Assembly (NCBI GenBank): GCA_022494885.1
Contig: JAGVSM010004579.1
Span: 62,001-126,000 of the forward strand
Length of the DNA stretch: 64,000 nt
Reading direction: 5' to 3'
Source: Micrasema longulum
Taxonomy: Eukaryota; Arthropoda; Insecta; Trichoptera; Brachycentridae
Each line of letters opens with the position of its first letter. Within the stretch, counting starts at the first letter, position 1. The position numbers and the translations under genes are program-made. The notes below the pieces were generated by a model. That model made no database searches, had not been told where the DNA came from, and saw only the letters and a program-made list of their open reading frames with translations. Of this stretch, positions 44,055 to 55,569 are shown one piece after another.

Positions 44055-45040
44055 CTATTATTTTAAAAATTCAGTCTATATTTTTAATATGACTACAGCA
44101 TTATCTTGAAATTTTTATCAATGAGAATGTCAGGCCCAGCCTGTCTTTAATTGTTTGCATTCCGAGAGTAACTTTGTGGAAGGTTTCATTAAAGTTAACA
44201 AAAGTTATTAAATTTTTGTAATATAGATTTATAATAACCAAAACAATTACAGCGCCAAACAAAACAAATTCTAAATATTTTTGCAAATAAATATTTGAAA
44301 ACAAATTCTTAAAATAATGTTTTCCGTTTTTTTTAGAATATCGAATCATTTTTAATTATGCAATGTTTTTAAGTATGTGTTTTTTTACACTGCATTAACT
44401 ATCTTCATATTGTTTCTTATTTTGTATTTTATCTTCTTAATTACGCGAAATTCACTCAGATTAATCAATCGATAAAAGAGTTAGGTAATGATTGATGTGA
44501 TTTTAATCTTGATTTATCAAGAGACTGAAGGTAATCAATCTAATACTGGCTGCTCAGAAGATAGAATATATTTATTTATTGAATTGCTGTACTTATTATC
44601 GATGTTTAGGTATTAATTCATTTTCTATCCGATGAATTGTATGCCATTTTTATTTAGTTACCAAAGATCTTTAAAATCAAGCTCTATATGTTATTCACAT
44701 ACTATTTGTAATTCACCTTTCTTGCTATATTATCCATTCCAAAAAACGTTTTGCGATCATTTAAAAAAATTAAAATATATGCCTTCACTTTGAAGTGTGA
44801 CATTTAAATTTAATACATGAAAAAATTAGCACTCATACATTTTTGAGTTTTCTAGTATTAAAGTGCGTCGTCTCAATAAGGATTTTCTAGCAAGTTAGGG
44901 AAAGTTCACAGGCGTGGGTCATTCCTAATTCAGTCACTTAAATTTATATCTCAGTGCTCAATAAACGTATGTTAAATGTCGTAATATTAAAAAATAAAAT
45001 ATACATAATATATCATTTAAGCAAATATATGTTATGAATT
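44055..45040. other. AT-rich stretch with a repeat copy
   Basis: At 44875-44940 (gtctcaataagg, attttctagcaagttag, aaagttcacaggc, attcctaattcagtcact) lies the second copy of the unnamed repeat seen at 11685-11765. The remainder is AT-rich; the minus ORF 44101-44349 is unrecognised. Confidence 0.45.
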
Positions 45041-45044
45041 CATT

Positions 45045-46030
45045 TATTTAACTTTTTATACGTAACGGCTTATTGCCAAATGGCAATTTCTTCCAACCAA
45101 CCAATAAAATAAAAGTTTTATTTTTATAATTCAAGTTACAGAACATATTCAATAGAAAATAAAGATTAAAAAGCTAAAGATATATAAAAATAGAAAAAAA
45201 CGTATTTGTTTATAAATTACTTTAAATCAAAACTATTAGTCAATGGGGAAAGGGGGAAAAGGAAAGGATGAGAGATTAAGGAAGAAAAAGGAGATGTTTC
45301 TTCAGACGTGATTTAAACAGAGATAATGTAGTAACATCTTTGATGGTGGATGGGAGATGATTCCCAGTCGAGCCGCATGGACACTATATGAGTTAGAGAA
45401 GAAAGAGGAATTGTGGATGGGTTTTAAGAGAGTGCTTTGAGAATTAGAAGAAGGAGGTAAACCATGAACTGATGGGTGTTGAAATTTTTCACGCAGGTGT
45501 ATAGGAGCGTTAGGACTATGAAGTACATTGAACAAAAGTGAGAGAGAGTGATAGTCTCTCCGCTGTCTAATTTTGAACCATTTCAGTTGCCTACGATAAT
45601 CAGAAATGTGGTCATATTTCCCAAGACCAAAAATGTACCTCATGCATGTATTCTGAAGTCGTTCAAGTTTATTGAGTTTCTCACAGCTTAAATCAGTCAT
45701 GGAAACATTAGCGTAATCTAGAATGGGTGGTAGAAATGCTTGTACAAGGGTGCATTTAGTATTAATGCGTAAGAATTTTTGCAACCTTCTAAGTGAGTGT
45801 AGACGGAAAAACATTTTGCGGCTTAATTTATTAGTATGAGCTCACCAGCAGAGATGTTTATCCATTTGCACTCCTAGATTTTTTACGGATTTCCTGTATT
45901 GAATATTGGTATCATTGACATTTAGAGGATTAAGTGAAGATACGTTTAGCTTACTTAGCAATCTTTGACTACCCGCAAACATAATTTGTGTTTTAGATGG
46001 GTTGATTAGTATACCATACTCCTTTGTCTA
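45045..46030 (-). mobile_element. LINE B copy 2 (CR1-group-like)
   Basis: The minus-strand frame starts near 46030 (GILINPSKTQIMFAGSQRLL, RKSVKNLGVQMDKHL). A TGA follows where the family has another codon after CW, then RLHSLRRLQKFLRINTKCTL, DYANVSMTDL, LERLQNTCMRYIFGLGKYDH and LREKFQHPSVHGL, with loss of frame near the RLW motif at about 45360. The 3' UTR has the attgcc/ggcaat hairpin (45072-45087) and ends in a tttatttaa-type tail near 45045. It is more decayed than copy 1. Confidence 0.85.
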
Positions 46031-46215
46031 TGTTTACATGCAATTTAGTGTATTAGACATCGATTCTATTGCTTCGCTGGTGTTTTCAGGTCTGCAATGA
46101 AATTGCAAAAATTCATCTCAGTGAGTAAAACAGATCTAGAATCCTAGTCGACTGCTTTCGACTTGTTGGCTACTCGCATGAATAAATCTTAGTGAGAAAA
46201 TCGAGGGAAAGTAAA

Positions 46216-46355
46216 TTCGCCTCGTAGTGTTAGTGGTTGGCGCGTTCGCTTACTATGCTTGAGTGTCCGATTTGACAGATGAGCGATATATGCTGCATAT
46301 TGTGTATGAGTGCAGTGTCCTATGCAAAAAGTGTAGTCGCGGAAAGGGAACGATG
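46216..46355 (+). mobile_element. SINE1 copy, internally deleted
   Basis: The head cgcctcgtagtgttagtgg with box A is followed closely by the family tail (tatatgctgcatattgtgta, gtgcagtgtcctatgca, gcggaaagggaacgatg). Most of the body and box B are missing compared with 29306-29571. Confidence 0.75.
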
Positions 46356-46359
46356 TTTT

Positions 46360-47395
46360 TTTTGTATATTTTTTTTGTGTTAAATGAACAACTCTCCATT
46401 TTCACTCCATTTAAAAAAAGAGAGAAATTAACCTTACACTTTTTAAAATCACCTTATGAAAAATTTGCGAAAATTTATACATATTTGTAAAACTGGCTTT
46501 CACTTGAAATAAGACTTCAACAAGTGAAAGTATAATAAAAATAAATCATACCTCTGTCGAACTCACGTTTCTGACCTCTAGAATGTACAAAATAATATTA
46601 TAATATTGTATATACGAGTACCGGTGTACTGTGTACCTCAGCCAATCGACTATAAGCTTACCTATTGATCTCATATTTAATCATATTATTACTTTGTGCC
46701 CAAAACGTCAAATCATGAATCACCATTCCATCACTATACAGACTTTACATAAAAATACCAAGTCATCAATCATTCAATACCCTTTCCATGCCAGGGCAGC
46801 CAAATCAAACAACGAATCGGTAACTCATATTAGAGTTTATGATTTATAAATTTCGTTATTTTTCTGTTGTTTTATTGATAAATATATTTAAAAAACAAAG
46901 TATGCATAACGGGTGCAGCATAATATATGCAGCATTTGAAATGTGGTTATACCATAGACCCAGATGGTGACGAACTCAGAGGTTTTACCAAGAGCCAATA
47001 CCGATAGAGAACTTTTGTTGAATGTGAAGATTTGGTAATTCTCATATCTGGATTATATAATTCATCGGAATGTGAGATTCATAGTCCATTAATTGATGAT
47101 ACACACGTGCTAAATAATTTCACCTATAATATAGTGTAAACTTTCCAAGAAAAAATTTAGCGTTTTCTATTAAATCCAGTGTAAAATATATTTGATTTAT
47201 AAATCATAAAACACAAAGTATTTTACAAGTATAATACGTTGAATTATATTCCCAGGAGTTACAAAAACTCAATTCAGGACATAAATAATATTAGCATTTA
47301 GAAAATAACACATATTGAGAACAACAAAGAAACAAAGCAAGTTAAGCACCTTTATAACTAAAAATACAACGGCAATATATACGCCTAAAACCTTT
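46360..47395. other. Unassigned non-coding stretch
   Basis: Short ORFs (46263, 46631) are not supported. No repeat copy recognised. Confidence 0.3.
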
Positions 47396-47399
47396 TCTT

Positions 47400-47720
47400 A
47401 CACAAGCATAATAAATATATATAAAAAAACGCCTGTAAGAATAAAAAAAGTGGTGAAGCTACTAAGGGAGATAAGGTCATTAACATCACACGCCATGCAG
47501 ATGATGCTGCCATAGTGATGATGAGAACATATCTATCTCAGTTAGTAAACATCTAGATGCCTAAGAAATGTCGTAAAGTACAATAAACACATGATTATTA
47601 GAAACATAATTCGGATTACAAAACGTGTGTCAGACCAAATCATGGTGTATACAACAGAGGCGAGGATAGATAGAGAGAAAATAAAAAACTCGAAAAACCA
47701 AGTAGAAAAACTAAACAGAA
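47400..47720 (+). mobile_element. RTE-like reverse transcriptase palm fragment
   Basis: One plus-strand frame reads NKKSGEATKGDKVINI, then TRHADDAAIVMMRTYLSQLV and a stop. HADDAA stands where active elements have YADD, the two catalytic aspartates of reverse transcriptase. The preceding G-x-x-I-N-x-I-R context is that of RTE-type enzymes. Sequence beyond (MVYTTEARIDREKIKN) may continue in another frame. The 66-codon ORF called over it (47315-47515) is in the wrong frame. It is the only clear RT catalytic motif in the window. Confidence 0.65.
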
Positions 47721-47829
47721 AATATTAATATTATGCAAAACTGACAGTATTGCACAAAATACGACCATCTAGATAAGAGCAATGTTTTGAAGTGCATTCA
47801 CCCCATAGAGAAATGAAGAACAAAAGAAC

Positions 47830-48010
47830 GTGGCCTATAAAAAGATTACAGGGTGCGGTAACGCCCAGTCAGTCGCAGTGCAGCAGTTCGACACCTCATC
47901 GCCGTAACATTCGCGCGATTTAATTTAATTCATTATTTATTCGCCATATAATAAATACGCATTTAACAGCAAGCTCGTGTCTTCTGTCAATCTTCAACTG
48001 GAGTAGGAGC
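47830..48010 (+). promoter_or_regulatory. Possible solo LTR with TATA-like promoter
   Basis: A GC-richer block has cctataaaaag (about 47840), a cluster gtcagtcgcagtgcagcag about 30 bp downstream, and aataaatacgca at about 47950 followed by a ctcgtgtcttctgtcaatc stretch. This order (TATA, initiator, poly(A) signal, short terminal segment) resembles an insect LTR. No partner LTR, primer site or gag/pol was found, so it may be a relic or unrelated. Confidence 0.25.
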
Positions 48011-48324
48011 TTTACTATACTCTCAACGACCTCATCCTACAGGGAGAAATACCATTTTCTCCAAAAAAGATGATCTTTGAAAAATAGATGAAAAACAGAT
48101 GATCAGCAATGAGCCGGTAAGAGGCAAACATCCTGACTGCGAAAGATAAGAGATTAGACCGGAATGTCCAGAATAGTACATGCAAATTATTTCGGATAGC
48201 GCAAGACAGGGAAACATTTGCCACACTTTTTCATATTCGCTAGATGCTATAAATTCTGAAAGGTTTTGAAACGCACTTGTGCGATGTTTTCCATCCTTTC
48301 ATGATGAAGTGTTAAATATGTTTA

Positions 48325-49310
48325 TAATTTATTTATTTATATTTATTTATTTATTTATTAACGGATATTGTCCATGTTTACAATTTATAAGGTTTAAATA
48401 TTACAATAAAAGAGTAGTTTAAAACATTTAAAGAAAAAAGAAAGAAGCATTGACAAACATAAGGGACATCGAGACAAGATCTGGACTATTTATTTAGTGC
48501 TCGTTTAAATCGTTGTAAACCTAAACCAAAAAAGTCCAGATCCTGTCTTGAGTTAACAATACGACAAAGGCGGGTCATTGGAGAATTTAGGCTATAGTTT
48601 GTTCTATGCTGATCGATGAACAGTACTTCATTGTTTCTCAATCTAAGAGTCGGAATATTGAATTTTACTTGTCCCAGTAATGATGGAACATCGATTATAC
48701 CATTTAGTATGCCGAAAATATATATGGAGTCAATATTAGTTCTACATTTTTGTAGACTAGAAATATTTAACATCGACTCTATTTCAGCATAAGAATAATT
48801 ATCTCTCTCTAGTCCGAGCATCCACGCTATTTTTCGATGTTGGACTGATTCAATGTGATTTATGCGATTGACATAGAATAGAGACCAGACCACTGAGGCA
48901 TATTCAAGGAGAGGGCGAACAGTTGAGCAATACAGAGTTTTGATTGTACGGACATAAGTAAAATCAGAGGATATTCTGTTAATGAAGCCAAGTAATTTCA
49001 GTGATTTATTTACTGTATTATCTATATGCTCGTTGTATGTCAATTTATAGTCCAAAACAACTCCCAAATCTCTGATGGACTTGACTACATCAATTTTTGA
49101 GTTTTCTAATAGGTACTCGAAGGAAATTGGTTGTTTTGTTCTATAAAATGACATTATTTTGCATTTTTTAATATTTAGTTCTAATTTATTGACTTTACAC
49201 CATCGGTTAAAAGAGTTAATGTCTGATTGAAGAAGAAAGCAGTCTTGTAAAGTTTGAATTATTTTGAGAATTTTGCTGTCGTCCGTAATCCGTTTTTGTT
49301 GTAATTTATA
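48325..49310 (-). mobile_element. LINE A copy 2 (Jockey-like), longest copy
   Basis: The minus strand is open for 222 codons (48486-49154), with readable sequence upstream to about 49310: ITDDSKILKIIQTLQDC, RWCKVNKLELNIKKCKIMSF. The DD at the start is probably the remnant of the RT YADD motif. Then come DLGVVLDYKLTYNEH, VRPLLEYASVVWS, VNRINHIESVQ, IAWMLGLERDNYSY, LRNNEVLFIDQHRTNY and CRIVNSRQDLDFFG to a stop at 48486-48488. The 3' UTR ends near 48325 in taaataaataaat. It supplies the reference for the interrupted copy at 3.7-5.5 kb. Confidence 0.9.
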
Positions 49311-49319
49311 AAAATATAT

Positions 49320-50285
49320 GATAGTTCACTGAAACAAAGATATTTTATTCTCAAAAAATTGAAATCTTTGAAAAAGTATGTGTTTAAGGCGTAACATATT
49401 TGATTTTTTATAAAATTTATTCATAACATAACATTATAAAATTTATTCATAACATAACACTGCCACAAGCTTATATTGATTCGATAAACTCTTTCATGTA
49501 AAAATATCTAATAAAAAAAATGTATTGTGATGCAAGGTTTTGCGAGAGAAAACGATTGTTAATTAAATTTAACAAAGGTTGTTGTAAATTATAGGAATTA
49601 AAAAAAAACAATCTTTGACATTTTTGAGAAAAACTATCAAAAAGTTAAAAAACAAAAATATTTGGACCATAAAATGACCATTTGTGTTCGTTTTTTACAG
49701 AAGCACCTACCATGTTTTAAGATAAAATATAAGAAAAACCAAAATACAACAAGCAATTTCTGTTTTTCTGAACAAAAATAAACAACTTCCACTCAAAATA
49801 CAACCTTGATCGTAGCGCGACAATGAATGAATAAATGCCACTAAGTAATCACAAATAAATATACTCGTTTGTACTTTAGGATGCGATCATTAGTAAACAC
49901 ATGAATTAGTCAGACCAATTAAGCATGCATTTGTCAAAATTATTATTATAGAATATTCCATGATGTCATCGTTCGAAAATTCTTAAGTAAATTTATAGCG
50001 TCTAGCTTGTATGAAGAAGTAGGCAAAATTTTTGAATGATATTCCGATTGTCTTTTCTAAAAACACTTATTTGGGACACAAATCGCACTTTTTTTATGAC
50101 GTATTAATTTGAAATTAAGTTCCCTTTTTTAGCTGTCACAATTACATCTTTTTTTTTGGTTAAAAGTTACAAGAAAATAGTAAAAGGGGAAACATATTGT
50201 GGTAGTGCCGGGCTCCAACCCTAGACCATTGTTGGACGAGTCATATTTGATAGAAATTAAATATAGCTAACCAGAGTATTTTTGC
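49320..50285. other. AT-rich non-coding stretch
   Basis: Nothing supported. A short direct duplication (aaaatttattcataacataac) occurs at 49415-49435 and 49438-49458. Confidence 0.35.
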
Positions 50286-50289
50286 TGCA

Positions 50290-50757
50290 TGAAATTTCAA
50301 TTTCAATTTCAATTTTATTTATTACATTTCAAAATAGAATATCATAATTCATACATATAGAAATAATGAAAATAATTAGGTAAAATTAGGTATATATAAA
50401 AAAAACACATAAGTATATATCCAGAGAATGATTTGTCAAAAAAGTAAGAGAATCTTGTAACGAAAAACTCCCTCAGAGACGTACAAAATGTCAATGTCCA
50501 AAGTAATATTGTTCAACATAGAGATAGCACTTCCAACAGGCATAACTATTGGCAGGTTGGTCCTGTAAATTGGAATGTGAAACAATCTATTCTGACGCTG
50601 TCTAAGGTAATTATTCGGAACATAAAAGCTAATGCTCCGCATAATTTCAGGGTTGTCAAAAATACCGCGCAACAATCAAAAGAAGTACGTAGTTAAATAC
50701 ACATTTCTTCTAGTCTTCAAACTGCTGTAACCAAGCATACCCTGGAGGAACTCATGT
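50290..50757 (-). mobile_element. LINE C copy 3, 3' end
   Basis: The minus strand reads EFLQGMLGYSSLKTRRNVYL, TTYFF, a stop, LLRGIFDNPEIMRS, NNYLRQRQNRLFHIPIYRTN, MPVGSAISMLNN and LDIDILYVSEG to a stop at 50436-50438. The 3' UTR ends with (ttgaaa)n at 50290-50312, the family's simple-repeat tail. It is 5'-truncated at about 50757. Confidence 0.85.
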
Positions 50758-50759
50758 TC

Positions 50760-52690
50760 GTTATTCCTTTAATGCCTTGGCGCTGTAGACAAGGGTTACT
50801 TTTTTCCAAAACGCTTAAAAAAAAAAATTGGCGTGTGTTCGTTTAGTTTTTGAGATACGTTTTAATAAATCTGTCAATCCAGAAATTAAATGAAAAGTTT
50901 TTCAGGATAGCCCTCATTCTTTTTTCAGCACTATAAGTTATTTAAACTAATCCGGGCACGACATCTTAGATTGATTTTGAAGATGTGGTTTTTCATGTCT
51001 CGTTTGTTACGATGTAACAAGAAGTACCGATGTTTTCTTGACTTGCTGCCGGAGAAGGAAGTGACGTCAAGGACTGTAGAGATCAAAACAAGGACCACAC
51101 GGATTTCGAAGGATAGAATGGTTTGACGCTTGAATAAAAATACAAATGAATCCTAAACGATAAATAAATGTAAATAAAAGTATATAAGGTTTGTGATATA
51201 AATAATTTTACTGTAAATTCCTCCTCTGTTTAAGTTCTTAAACTAAATTAAATATAATTATCAGTAAACTGTATGTTAATAAATAATTGATATTATTATA
51301 CTTTATACTACTTTATAATAAACTTCACTTTTTGAGAACTAACTCTTCGTTACAAAGGTTTTTTTTAAATTTTTTAAATAGCAATTTATTAAAGTACAGC
51401 TCAGTGCAAAGGCATTATTTGTATTTTTTTTTTTTTACAAAATGGCAGTTTAAGTGTATTTTTACTTCTTTTTTTATATTCGTGTTCAATTTTCAAATTA
51501 AATTGTTTAGTTATTTGAGAAATATCTGTTTACTGTTTTGTAAATAAAAAACTGATATGGAAAAATATTAATTAACGTACCTCATATAATGTTTGTTGCA
51601 TTAATTTAATCTTTGTAGATTTATTCCTTCCTTAAATAATTGTCCTGCTTTTTTAAGTAGAACAGCAAGTTTATTTTTTTTATGAGCAAATAATTACATT
51701 AACATGGACTCAATATTGAAATCTCGTTATTTTTTTATATTTTTATATTCAATCAGTTACGTTGCCTATGTAGATGTACAAATCATACATATGCCAATGT
51801 TTACCTGCGGTAGGTAGGTAAGTTGGTACTGAAGATTCTTTCATCATGTGTTGTAATAAAACCTGAGATGGATGGTCAATCAACGAGAGATGATTTCTTA
51901 CGTGGCGTATTATTGATGATGATAAGGGAGAATGTTAATGACGAAAGCATTGCAATATGATGTATAGATTCATCAATCTGATTGGGAATATATATTATTG
52001 TTACCTCTTTTTTAAATTTCTTGCCTAACTTGTTAATTCAACCGTTTATTTTAAATAATATGGAGTAACTATTTATTATATTTATAGTTAACTATCGTTA
52101 TTCGTGCTGGTGATGAAATTTTTAACAAAACAATCATCCTTTTTTTTCCTTTTCAGGTCATGTCATATTTTCTTAAAATATTTTTTAATACATATTTTTT
52201 AAATATATGTAAATATTTGTTTCATGTTTAATTACCTGTCAATATAAATATGCCTCTTTCCATCAATATTTTGTTTAAACAGTAAAAATGCTTACTGAGC
52301 AAAATAAACAAAATATATACTTAAGTATTATATAAAATATAAGGTATAAAAAAAGACAGGGCATGACTAGACACCAATGTTCCTAACTTTGTTTTTAACC
52401 ACCTATTTTTTATTTTGTCTAACGATTGATAAAAAAAAAAACCAATTATTTATACCATTATAAAGAGGCTTGTGTAGTAATAATGAAAAACTTAAACTTA
52501 AGACCCGTCAGTAGTAATAATAAAAAATAAGTGGTCAAAAAACAAGGTTGTTTTATATTTGTTTTATTTCAATGAATAACCACAAAGTGAGTGTTTCAAA
52601 TTTTAAATAAACATACATATATATTCATCAATATTTCATTCCATAAAACGATGTCTATCTATGTTGAAATATTTTAATCTAAATACGAGT
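50760..52690. other. AT-rich non-coding stretch
   Basis: A GC-richer segment at 50950-51120 is unassigned. ORF 51287-51547 is F/L-rich low-complexity. At 52690-52720 (actcccttggggag, aaaatctagtact) the sequence that flanks fold-back copies is recognisable. Confidence 0.35.
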
Positions 52691-52739
52691 AACTCCCTTG
52701 GGGAGAAAATCTAGTACTTCCCTACAAATAACTGGTCGA

Positions 52740-52908
52740 AGAAGCACTACAAACATTGAAAAATGTTTTCAGGCGTTAGTGAAAGAATGCAAACTGACGA
52801 ATATCAATTGCATCATTGCAGGTTTATACCTCTTTAACTTCATCGAAAACTACACTATGATTTTACTAACCAGACAAGACATAATGTGACTTGACATATA
52901 TGATATAG
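52740..52908 (+). mobile_element. LINE E copy 2, coding end (interrupted)
   Basis: The end of the coding part reads LTRQDIM with a stop, and the UTR start gacttgacata matches gacttgacaat of copy 1. The UTR then breaks off where the minus-strand LINE H begins. The element's 3' terminus (aaccctaacgggtttttt) resumes at 53343. Upstream residues are too diverged to align confidently. Confidence 0.55.
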
Positions 52909-52909
52909 T

Positions 52910-53330
52910 CTTCTTCTTCAGCTTTCTGTTCTCCACTGCTGGATATAGGCCTTTTCCGTATTTTTACATTTTTCTCGGTCGGTTGCTACTTGCAGTCAAT
53001 TTTTACCCCCTACAGCAGCTTTGTCGTCGGACCATCTTTTTTTAGGTCTTCCGACGCCTCGCTTATTCTCCCAAGGTCTCCATCTTAAAATTTTAGGAGT
53101 CCATCTTGTGAGGTGTTGTCTCGCAACATGTCTTGCTCATTGCCACTTCAGTCCTGCTACGCGATCCATTATATTCGTTAATCTGGTTCTGTTTCTAATT
53201 TCTTCATTTCTTATTTTATCTCTTAGGCGACCAAGCGTGGATCTTTCCATGCATGTGTGCATTTGAGCTTTACAACATTTGCAACATACGCATTTGAGAC
53301 CATAGCCCTCATACAAAGATATTATAAAGT
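52910..53330 (-). mobile_element. LINE H copy, inserted in LINE E
   Basis: The minus-strand frame reads MHTCMERSTLGRLRDKIRNE, EIRNRTRL, VAGLKWQ, a TGA, ARHVARQHLTRWTPKILRWR, KRGVGRPKKRWSDDKAA, GGKN, a TGA, LQVATDREKC and KAYIQQWRTES. This is the RTE-type C-terminus (RLRDKIRNEEIR, KWQWAGHVAR, GRPxxRWxDD, ATDRExW, QQW). Both stops lie where a tryptophan is expected (TGG to TGA). The 3' end, on the left, has a (gaa)n tail before the LINE E junction. The plus-strand ORF at 53021-53266 is its shadow. Confidence 0.85.
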
Positions 53331-53334
53331 ATGT

Positions 53335-53385
53335 TTACAAAACCCTAACGGGTTTTTTAAAATTACAAATAAACAAAAAAAACAT
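53335..53385 (+). mobile_element. LINE E copy 2, 3' terminus
   Basis: aaccctaacgggttttttaa followed by aattacaaataaa matches the terminus of copy 1 at 26548-26580. Read with 52740-52908 it shows that LINE H split this copy in its 3' UTR. Confidence 0.6.
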
Positions 53386-53389
53386 TCAA

Positions 53390-54245
53390 GTACAAGAAGC
53401 ATGTAGGAAAACAAATTATTATAATCAAAATAATCAATACTACGGTAATTGACAACCAGAAAATTTTTGGGTAAAGGAGCATTAAAACCGTAATTAGTTC
53501 TAATGCCTTCTGTGTGGAAAACTTGATTCTGGAAGGTTTGTTTAAAAATATTATTAAATTGAATACAAATATTTTTCTGTTGAAGGTTCTTGGACCCGTA
53601 AATGAATAAATATTCTTTAAATTTAAAAAATTGAACCTAAGATGAAATATTAGATGTAACAAGAATAAAATAAGAAATTGGCTTCTTAATCGAGAGTTTT
53701 TATATTATAGAAGTATAAAAGAATGTGTTGTCATTAGATATATATATATATATATATAAGTGTATAATATGTTTTTTATGAAGTATTTATTTGTAATATC
53801 AACCTGATACAGGTGTATAATAAATTCCCGTTCGTGCAAATAGTACTAAAATTTAATAACCCTTTTAAAGCGATGCGTTTGATTTTTCATATTCAATAGA
53901 AAATGACGTACAACATCTATTGCCAGCAGCTCAACACACGACAAATTATCACTCGTCAAAAAAGGATAAAGAAAGCTTATCTCTGAATATCCAATGGCAT
54001 CATTTTCTATCCGTTTTTGTTAGTTGGTTGGTGATCACAATGCAGCGTTTGTAATCTTGAAGAACTAGTCAGAAAAAACCGAAATTGTCAAGTTGGCGGT
54101 TTACTTCATCACAACAAGGATTTTCCCCGGACACGGTGATACCAACCGAACGAAAACAATGCCCGCCATCTCTTGTCGAGGAATTCAACTACTCATTAAA
54201 TAAAAGAATTCAATCAAATGTGCAGTCATGAATCGATTTTATTTA
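53390..54245. other. Unassigned non-coding stretch
   Basis: It contains a (ta)n run at 53736-53757. Positions 53930-54200 are somewhat GC-richer without a known element. The 99-codon minus ORF at 53363-53662 overlaps the LINE E terminus and is hydrophobic and AT-driven; not supported. Confidence 0.35.
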
Positions 54246-54249
54246 TCCC

Positions 54250-54480
54250 TTCTTGACAGGGATCTTGACAAAGCTGGCCACAGCAACAGGTTTTAGTGGG
54301 TAAAGTGGCAATAAAAATCAGCCAATCACAGACCATAAGCTATGTTAATGCCTAGATTCAGTGTTCATTTTTCAAAGAAGTTTACCGTCTCTGTAGCAAC
54401 AAATATGGATATAATTCTTAATAACGCTCTAGAGAGGAAATCCAGCCTGTATTTAAACAATCGAACATACTCAAAATATT
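54250..54480 (+). repeat. Decayed fold-back family copy
   Basis: Recognisable blocks are gtgggtaaagtgg, cagccaatcacaga, taatgcctagatt and tagagaggaaatccagcctg, in the order of the right arm and flank of 18394-18600. Confidence 0.5.
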
Positions 54481-54624
54481 GGGGATTAATTTTATTTTTA
54501 TTATTAATTACAATAATACACTAGCAGCTATTAAGCTGATGCGTGTATATCAAGTGTACATAGTGTTTAACATTATTACAACAACAAATTTATAAAGCAC
54601 CTTGAATACAAAACCGGTATTTTT

Positions 54625-55262
54625 TATGTATCAACTCTCACTGCCTCCATCTTCCATGGAATTACTTCTCTACAATACCGCAGAGAGTGTGCGGACCAAC
54701 TACTGCTTTACAAAATTATGACAAGAATGGTTGACTGTACAGAATTTCTTAGTTTAATAACAATACATGTGCCAGCCAGGATTTGTAGACGGTACCACCT
54801 GTTTCATGTACCAATAAGTAAAACACCGTATGTTAAAAATGCTGTTTTTGTAGGACTTTTTCAGTGTACAATATAAAATTTTAAGATATAGATTACACAA
54901 ACATCACTCTTTTAGATTTAAAATTTACACTAAAAATGCATTATGTAACTTAGTAGACTTTCCCTCCTTATCCTCTCTTCAAACATTCTTGTCCTAATCC
55001 CGCCCAATTGACAAAAACTTACTGTTCTTAAAAAAAACATTAAAAAAATCTTTGATTATTGAAAAATATTTACGAGTACATGAAAATAAAATTTTTATGT
55101 GTGTAAACTTATATGTATTTATTTGATATGTAATATATTTTCTTTACTAATTTTGTATACTTTGTCAAAATCTGTCATTAGTTTTGAGTTTATTCACTTT
55201 ATCTGTTTGTTTACTATAAATATGTATGTTGAAGTGTTGATTTCCCAAATAAAATAAAATTA
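54625..55262 (+). mobile_element. LINE D copy 2, 3' end
   Basis: The plus-strand frame reads SIFHGITSLQYRRECADQLL, LYKIMTRMVDCTEFLSLITI, HVPARICRRYHLFHVPISKT, YVKNAVF, then a stop near 54872. The YRRxxADxLLLYKIM...VDC...HVPAR order is the C-terminus of Jockey-group LINEs. About 390 bp of UTR follow, colinear with copy 1 (14365-14690), ending tttcccaaataaaataaaa at 55244-55262. Confidence 0.8.
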
Positions 55263-55269
55263 TAAATTG

Positions 55270-55557
55270 ATGTGTGCATCTAGGTGGTGTTTGAACACAT
55301 TAATTAAACTAGCACCAATCACTTTTTTGGGAAGGCCATTTCATTTATCCACAACTCGGTTTGTCAGGAAGTTCTTTCTGGGGTTGGATGAGAAGGAGAT
55401 AGTGTTTAGTTTCAATGAATGACCTCTGAGAAGACGGTTTTCATTCAAAGTAAACATTGATTTCAACTTGGGTACATTATATTGCTCAGTTATTATTTTG
55501 AACGTTTCAATCAAGTTACCACGCTGCCTCCGCGGTTCTCGAATGATTTATGTTGGT
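55270..55557 (-). mobile_element. LINE L fragment, CR1/L2-group C-terminus
   Basis: The minus strand encodes RRQRGNLIETFKIITEQYN, NRLLRGHSLKLNTISF, RKNFLTNRVVDK, a TGA, then NGLPKKVIGASLINVFK. The RRGDLIxxFKI, RGHSxKL, RxxFFxNRVVxxWNxLPxxVVxAxSxNxFK pattern is typical of CR1/L2-group LINEs; the TGA sits at the expected W. Its upstream (right) side is cut by the LINE G insertion at 55558. The other side of the cut begins at 56299, where coding similarity is no longer clear. Confidence 0.8.
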
Positions 55558-55569
55558 AATATTTTCAAC

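Noticed and set aside
47315..47515. 66-codon ORF ending HAMQMMLP
   Set aside because: It is out of frame with the RT motif HADDAA that overlaps it.
53021..53266. 81-codon plus ORF
   Set aside because: Antisense shadow of the LINE H coding strand.
53736..53757. (TA)n run as a regulatory element or origin
   Set aside because: Plain dinucleotide microsatellite in AT-rich DNA; no supporting context.
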